A stretch of 17,695 bases of DNA, taken from Pseudomonadota bacterium. GTDB lineage: Bacteria > Pseudomonadota > Alphaproteobacteria > Rhizobiales > Phreatobacteraceae. Below the pieces are notes generated by a model that was given only the letters and a program-made list of their open reading frames with translations, ran no database searches and was not told where the DNA came from. The translations under genes and the position numbers were made by a program. The stretch is from assembly GCA_023416965.1 (NCBI GenBank), contig JAEZGJ010000241.1, forward strand, positions 1 through 17,695. Direction: 5' to 3'. Positions 13,328 to 17,695 of this stretch are shown piece after piece (position 1 is the first letter of the stretch; each line of letters starts with the position of its first letter).

Positions 13328-13723
13328 ATGGCGATCGCTGCGAATGTCCCCGGCGCCGGTATCGACCGTCGCACCGGACGCCTGCTGTCGGGCTGGCCGC
13401 ATGTCCAGCAGTCGCTGGAGGTGATCTTCACCACCGGCTTCGGCGAGCGGGTCATGCGCGAGTGGTTCGGCTCGCATGTGCCGCGCCTCCTCGGCGAGAG
13501 CCTCACGACTCCGACGCTCCTGCGCTTCAAGCTCGCGGTCTTCGTGGCCATCGAGCTCTGGGAGCCCCGCTTTCGGGTGACGAAAATCAACAGCCTCAGC
13601 GTGGACCGGCTTGGCCGCTACCGCTGTGAGATCGAAGGCGAATGGCGGCCTCGCGGCCACCTCGAGGACTATCGCGTGGACGGTGCCCGGCGGGTCATCA
13701 CAGTGGGGCAGGGGGCTCGATGA
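13328..13723 (+). CDS. W: Baseplate protein W, gp25-like (GPW/gp25 family)
   Basis: A 131-aa baseplate wedge protein with gp25/lysozyme-like family features, as in P2 gpW and T4 gp25, where it links the baseplate to the sheath base. Characteristic pattern: GAGIDRRTGRLLSGWPHVQQSLEVIFTT, then GERVMREWFGSHVPRLL with the conserved R.MR.WFGS block, and a C-terminal beta part (VTKINSLSVDRLGRYRCEIEG, then GARRVITVG). ATG 13328 is chosen because it lies after the upstream stop; the in-frame ATG at 13274 would add residues overlapping the spike gene without homology. The stop overlaps J (ATGA at 13720-13723). Confidence 0.92.
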   Translation: MAIAANVPGAGIDRRTGRLLSGWPHVQQSLEVIFTTGFGERVMREWFGSHVPRLLGESLTTPTLLRFKLAVFVAIELWEPRFRVTKINSLSVDRLGRYRCEIEGEWRPRGHLEDYRVDGARRVITVGQGAR

Positions 13724-14643
13724 GCTATTCAGCGACCACGATTGATCTGTCTCGGATCCCGTTCCCGGATGTCATCGAAACCCTCGACAGCGAGGCCATG
13801 ATCGACGCCTTCAAGGCGCGGTTTCTCGAGGTATGGACCACCGCGCGCGAGCAGGATCCAAGCCTGCCCGCCTACGATGTCGAGATGCTGGAAACAGATC
13901 CGGCGGTCATCATCGGCACGACCTGGTCATTCCTTCGGCTTCTCGATCGCGCCCGCGTGAACGATGCCGTCAAAGCTGTTTTCGCCTCATCGGCAACCGG
14001 CGCCGACCTCGACAATGTCGTTGCCCGGGCCAATGTGCAGCGCCTGACGATCATCCCCGTTGCGGGTGACAACCCGGCGGTCATGGAGAGCGACGCCGCC
14101 CTCCTGCGGCGCTACCTCCTCTCCTTCGACCGGCCGAGCGCAGGGTCGCGGGATGCCTACCTCTACCACGCCTGGACAGCGTGGCCGCTGATGCACGACG
14201 CGGCTGTCATCGGTCGCGCCATCCACGGCCGTCGCGGCGACGTCGACATCGTCATCTGTGGGCCCGGCGGCCGTCTCCCGACGACGGAGGAGATGGTGCT
14301 GGTCCGCGCCGCGGTCACCGGAACGTCCGTGAAGCCAGAGGCGACCGCTGTGGTCGTCCTGGAGGCCACCCGCACCACTTACGCCGTCGACATCACGATC
14401 ACCGTCGCCCGCGGGCCCGACCCGGAGACGGTTCGGCAGGAGGCGGTGGCCCGCATCATCGCCGCCACGGCCGAGCGTACCGCCATCGGCGCCGAGGTGC
14501 CGGCCGAGTTCATCTCAGGGGCCGCCTATGGCCCTTCGGTCCTGCGCGTCACTCGTGCATCCCCGGCGGCGGACATCGCCGCGCACCCCTACGCGGTGCC
14601 TGTCTGCACCGCCGTCCACGTGAAGGTTGAGGTCCAGGGATGA
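13720..14643 (+). CDS. J: Baseplate protein J (gp47 family)
   Basis: A 307-aa baseplate wedge component like P2 gpJ (302 aa). Family pattern: ATTIDLSRIPFPDVIETLDSE near the N-terminus, YDVEMLETDPAVIIGTTWSFLRLLDRARVNDA, and the ATGADLDNVVARANVQRLTI block shared by J-like proteins. Then comes ALLRRYLLSFDRPSAGSRDAY with AIHGRRGDVDIVICGPGG, and a C-terminal beta/alpha part with YAVDITITVARG and a RIIAATAERTAIGAEVPAEF segment. The start is ATG 13720, overlapping W by ATGA; an earlier in-frame ATG (13642) lies deep inside W and is not preferred. The stop overlaps gene I by ATGA (14640-14643). Confidence 0.92.
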   Translation: MSYSATTIDLSRIPFPDVIETLDSEAMIDAFKARFLEVWTTAREQDPSLPAYDVEMLETDPAVIIGTTWSFLRLLDRARVNDAVKAVFASSATGADLDNVVARANVQRLTIIPVAGDNPAVMESDAALLRRYLLSFDRPSAGSRDAYLYHAWTAWPLMHDAAVIGRAIHGRRGDVDIVICGPGGRLPTTEEMVLVRAAVTGTSVKPEATAVVVLEATRTTYAVDITITVARGPDPETVRQEAVARIIAATAERTAIGAEVPAEFISGAAYGPSVLRVTRASPAADIAAHPYAVPVCTAVHVKVEVQG

Positions 14644-15275
14644 GCGCTGTCGGCGATCTGCTCCCGCGCTCCTCGACGGCCTTCGAGAAGGCGCTGGCCG
14701 CCGGGATGTCGGATGCACTGCCGGTCCCGCTCCGGCAGATGATGGACCCGGCTACGACGCCGGCCCAATTCCTTCCCTGGCTGGCCGCGCATCAGTCGGT
14801 CGACCTCTGGTATTCCGACTGGCTGACGGCGCGGAAGCGCCTGATGATCGCCAACGCGATCCGCCTTGCGCGGATCAAGGGCACCCGTCAGGCGGCGATT
14901 GACTTCCTCGCCTATGTCGACGCCGAGATCCTCGACGTCATCTCGTATCCCCGGCCGTTCGTGCTGGGGCGAGGCGTTCTCGGGCGAACGCCCATCGGGC
15001 ACAAAGCCTTCGTCGCGCGCTACCTGGTTCGGACGAGCACAGTAAAGCCGCCTCGCGCCCTCGTCGCCGGGCGCGGTGTCCTTGGCCGACATCCGGTCAA
15101 GACGCCATCCCGAGAGCCCATTCTTCGCGCGCTCCATGCCCTCCGCGTCGCCAAGACGCCGGAGACGCAGGTGCGCGCCGACTTCGCCCATCACCGGCCG
15201 CTCACCCTTGGTGATGCGCCACTCCTCGACGGCTCACACTTCCTGGGTGAGTACGTACCGCGCTTCAAGCTCTGA
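14640..15275 (+). CDS. I: Phage tail protein I
   Basis: A 211-aa P2 gpI-like baseplate protein at the periphery, between J and the fibre attachment. The family pattern is clear: LLPRSSTAFEKALAAGM, then FLPWLAAHQSVDLWYSDWLTARKRLMIANAIRLARIKGTRQAAIDFLAY (W..W.......R..I..A...H...GT), which is the hallmark of Tail_P2_I. The C-terminal half departs from P2: it has two related pieces, VLGRGVLGRTPIG and VAGRGVLGRHPVK, and ends in GEYVPRFKL. It is coupled to J by the ATGA overlap and followed 10 bases later by the large tail protein. Confidence 0.9.
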   Translation: MSAVGDLLPRSSTAFEKALAAGMSDALPVPLRQMMDPATTPAQFLPWLAAHQSVDLWYSDWLTARKRLMIANAIRLARIKGTRQAAIDFLAYVDAEILDVISYPRPFVLGRGVLGRTPIGHKAFVARYLVRTSTVKPPRALVAGRGVLGRHPVKTPSREPILRALHALRVAKTPETQVRADFAHHRPLTLGDAPLLDGSHFLGEYVPRFKL

Positions 15276-15285
15276 GGCCTTCCCC

Positions 15286-17622
15286 ATGAAGAAGACCATT
15301 TTCGCCGAGGCCGAGGTCATTGATCCGGTCGACCTCGACGCCATTGGTGCCAACGCGCAGGAGGGTGTCGACGCGATCAATTCAGGGGCGATCGCCTACC
15401 CCTCTCACTGGGCCGAGTTCACGATCGCGACGCCGACCGGCACGACCGCGCGGGTGTCCCCCGGGCGCTACTTCAAGGCCGACACCTTCTACGACCTCGA
15501 CGCCCCCATTGACATCTCTGTCACCCCGCATCTTCCGGTCGTGGTTGGTGACACCCGCTACATCGCTCTCCTGGCGCGCGGCATCACCGAAACCAACACC
15601 GCCCCGCGCATGGTCGAGATCGACGCGGAGGAGGAGACGACGGTCGAGGTCCAGACCCCGAAGACGGTCCACCGCAATGTCGAGATCGTCGTCCAGCAGG
15701 GTATCGCCTCCCCGACCCCGCTGAAGCCTGTCATCGCGGCCAACGACTGCTGCATCGCCTTCGTCCTTCTCTCGAGCGCCGGTATTGTGGAGGTCGAGAG
15801 CGGTCAGGACTGGCGTGTGAAGACCCTCTACGAGGTCGAGGGCCGCGTCCGCGTGCTTGAAGGCCAGATGATCGTCGCCTTCCAGTCGGTCAAAACCCTC
15901 CAGACCGACCTTGCGGCCCTTGCGGCGCTGATGAAGCGCATCCCGCGGCCCGAGGTCATCATGCAGTTGCAGAAGGACGCGGCCCGCACTCGCCGCTACC
16001 TCTCCCTGCCCGACGACATGCGCGCCTATTTCTATGACCCTGGCCTGGTAAAGGACCAGTGGGAGACCACGCACGGCTCCTGGCTCGCCCGCGTCCGTGA
16101 GGGCGTGCGCTTCGCCTTCGCTGCCGAGCGGGACGAGCGGCTTGAGGTCCTCAATGAGGCCGATCCGCTCATCAAGATCACCGGCGATATGCTGCTGCCG
16201 GACTGGACGGAGGTGAACCGCATCACCGTCGAGGGCTCCGGCTCGTTCAAGAACATCTCGCAGCTGGTTCACACCGTCCAGACGGCGGTCCAGCGCACGA
16301 TCTCGCGCTCCTCTGTCGAGTACGGCCCGACGATCGCGATCTGCGAAAACGCTGGCGAGTGGGGGCAGGTCGGCGCGACCCGTGTTGGGGAACAGTTTCA
16401 GGTCGCCGGCGAGACGTTCCAGAACCTCGGCATCATCACGAGCCCGACTGCGGAACTCGACCTCTCGATCATCCAGACGTGGAACCCCACGGTCACCGTG
16501 GGCGAGATCGTCAACTGGAACCAGGCGCCGGAGAGCGTCGGCCATCAGGGCTACGCGGTCCAGCAGGTCAACCACTACTCCTGGTCGGAAACCTACTGGG
16601 AGTACGTGACCGAGACCTTCGGCGTGAACGGCTCGGTCTATGCGCAGACGTGGCTCAACGCGCAGGCCCTGATCCTGACCTCAATCGACCTCAACTTCAC
16701 GAGGGCGGCGGTCGAAGGAACGGTCCATCTCCACCTCTGCGAGACCGATGCGACCGGCGCCCCGCGCTTCGACCGGATCATCGCCACCGCTAGCCGTCCG
16801 GCAAACGAGATCGCCGTCGGCTGGGTGAAGTTCAACTTCACGCCCCGCTACCTGCAGGCCGGTCGTCGCTACGCGTGGGTCACGGTCACGACCGGCAATC
16901 ATGCCCTCGCGACCGTCACAGGCTCGCAGTACGCGCAGGGGACCTTGTTCTGGTCGACGGATGGGGCCTGGTTCCAGGGCTCGCCGGAGGAAGACTTCCA
17001 CTTCCGCGTCAATGCCGCGGCGTTCCGGTCCAACCGGACGGTCATCGAGATGGACCCGCTCACACTCGAAAACGGGATGACGCAGGTCCACCTGATCTAC
17101 CCGAACTGGGTGCCGCCCGGCTGCTCGATCATCTGGCAGTTCCAGCCATCGGGCGACACGGACTGGTACGACTTCAAGCCCTACGACGACAACCCGATGT
17201 GCGGCCTACCGGCTCTTATCCGCCTGCGCGCGGTCTTCGTCGGGACGCCGGACCTTGCCCCGGCCATCGAAATGTCGTCCAAGGCCCGCGGGATCACGCA
17301 GCGCCACCGAACGGACTTCACCGCGATTTCCAAGGTGATGAACTTCGGCTTTACGACCGACATTTTCGTCATCGAGACCGTGGTCGATAACTACGACCCG
17401 GCGCACAACACGACACAGAACCGCGTCGTGGTGGGGACCGATGTCTTCACCCCCACGGGGACGACGGTCGAGGCCGACATCACCAAGCCGGGCCGGTACA
17501 CGATCACGAGCGAGTTCGATCTTGCGTCCGCGACGGGAAGCGCGCGTCTCCGGGTCAACATGACCTCGGATAGCGCCCTGCGCATCCCGTTCATCCAGAA
17601 CGTCTCCATGTTCGCGATCTAA
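15286..17622 (+). CDS. Large tail protein, probably fibre/baseplate-peripheral
   Basis: A 778-aa protein without a family name I can give. The N-terminal ~200 residues are beta-rich: WAEFTIATPTGTTARVSPGRYFK, LPVVVGDTRYIALLARGI, NVEIVVQQGIASPTPLKP. A predicted helical stretch follows (EGRVRVLEGQMIVAFQSVKTLQTDLAALAALMKRI, then QLQKDAARTRRYLSLP). The rest is beta-rich with many Trp/Tyr and YWEYVTETFGVNGSVYAQTW. Two motifs mark sandwich-type domains: WVKFNFTPRYLQAGRRYAWVTV and FDPLTLENG-like MDPLTLENGMTQVHL. It follows J and I where P2 has the tail fibre gene H, so it likely attaches to or forms part of the fibre. ATG 15286 is used; a far-upstream in-frame ATG (15076) lies inside gene I. No lytic or metal motif is visible. 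Confidence 0.75.
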   Translation: MKKTIFAEAEVIDPVDLDAIGANAQEGVDAINSGAIAYPSHWAEFTIATPTGTTARVSPGRYFKADTFYDLDAPIDISVTPHLPVVVGDTRYIALLARGITETNTAPRMVEIDAEEETTVEVQTPKTVHRNVEIVVQQGIASPTPLKPVIAANDCCIAFVLLSSAGIVEVESGQDWRVKTLYEVEGRVRVLEGQMIVAFQSVKTLQTDLAALAALMKRIPRPEVIMQLQKDAARTRRYLSLPDDMRAYFYDPGLVKDQWETTHGSWLARVREGVRFAFAAERDERLEVLNEADPLIKITGDMLLPDWTEVNRITVEGSGSFKNISQLVHTVQTAVQRTISRSSVEYGPTIAICENAGEWGQVGATRVGEQFQVAGETFQNLGIITSPTAELDLSIIQTWNPTVTVGEIVNWNQAPESVGHQGYAVQQVNHYSWSETYWEYVTETFGVNGSVYAQTWLNAQALILTSIDLNFTRAAVEGTVHLHLCETDATGAPRFDRIIATASRPANEIAVGWVKFNFTPRYLQAGRRYAWVTVTTGNHALATVTGSQYAQGTLFWSTDGAWFQGSPEEDFHFRVNAAAFRSNRTVIEMDPLTLENGMTQVHLIYPNWVPPGCSIIWQFQPSGDTDWYDFKPYDDNPMCGLPALIRLRAVFVGTPDLAPAIEMSSKARGITQRHRTDFTAISKVMNFGFTTDIFVIETVVDNYDPAHNTTQNRVVVGTDVFTPTGTTVEADITKPGRYTITSEFDLASATGSARLRVNMTSDSALRIPFIQNVSMFAI

Positions 17623-17632
17623 GGGCTCACCC

Positions 17633-17695
17633 ATGCCGAAAGCTGCCCCTGCACCCTCCCCGGCCTATGAGCCGGGGGCGCCCTACAACGTGCGC
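17633..17695 (+). CDS. Start of a downstream tail-region gene (3' partial)
   Basis: ATG 17633 opens a frame running to the window end: MPKAAPAPSPAYEPGAPYNV and beyond, 21 codons. It begins 10 bases after the preceding stop codon, with only a weak upstream GGG. The Pro/Ala-rich beginning says nothing about function. Likely a second tail or fibre-associated protein by order. Confidence 0.6.
   Translation, partial: MPKAAPAPSPAYEPGAPYNVR

Noticed and set aside
1..17695. Defence system, toxin-antitoxin, morons or other cargo genes
   Set aside because: Every confident gene fits a phage replication or structural role; there is no reverse-oriented or compositionally deviant gene in the window.
1..17695. 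tRNA genes, attachment sites or insertion sequences
   Set aside because: No cloverleaf-like segment, transposase motif or terminal inverted repeats with target duplication were seen by eye; gaps between genes are short apart from 2787-3129.

Overview
This is a 17.7 kb piece of a temperate-type tailed phage or prophage. It most likely comes from a GC-rich alphaproteobacterium (Rhizobiales-like); this rests on the high GC, strong C/G third-codon bias and the general look of the proteins, not on a host gene. Every supported gene is on the + strand. Many join by 4-base ATGA or GTGA overlaps, as in tightly packed phage operons. The first gene starts before the window and the last runs off its end. 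No host genes, tRNAs, attachment sites, integrase, defence genes or lysis genes are visible.

Layout. (1) 1-2786, early/replication end: an HNH endonuclease with duplicated DNA-binding modules (5' end outside the window), a small unknown protein, and a D5/P4-type SF3 helicase without a recognisable primase catalytic domain. (2) 2787-3129, a 343-base non-coding region of nested inverted repeats built from GGGAGGGTAGGGAGG-type units. It is the most unusual structure here and a candidate replication origin or regulatory region. (3) 3130-3993, an unrecognised 287-aa protein, followed by a promoter-like site and, about 20 bases beyond the likely transcription start, a strong hairpin terminator. This resembles the Q/pR'/tR' late-gene switch of lambdoid phages. 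(4) 4103-9200, packaging and portal genes: a lambda gpZ-like minor tail protein, the terminase small subunit preceded by a cluster of GGTTCAC repeats, a GpA-type terminase large subunit, a lambda gpW-like head-tail joining protein and a lambda-type portal. (5) 9206-12844, capsid and neck: a fused prohead protease/scaffold/major capsid protein with a well-placed internal translation start, a DUF2190-type decoration protein, and two probable neck/tail-terminator proteins. (6) 12841-17695, a P2-like baseplate block (spike gpV, gp25-like W, J, tail protein I), a 778-aa tail protein and the start of another gene.

Together the head genes are lambda-like in type (GpA, gpW, portal, gpZ) and the baseplate genes are P2-like, which predicts a contractile-tailed (myovirus) particle. 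Tail sheath, tube, tape measure and lysis genes are not in the window and are expected downstream. Family assignments come from reading the translated sequences and remembered motifs; no database search was run.
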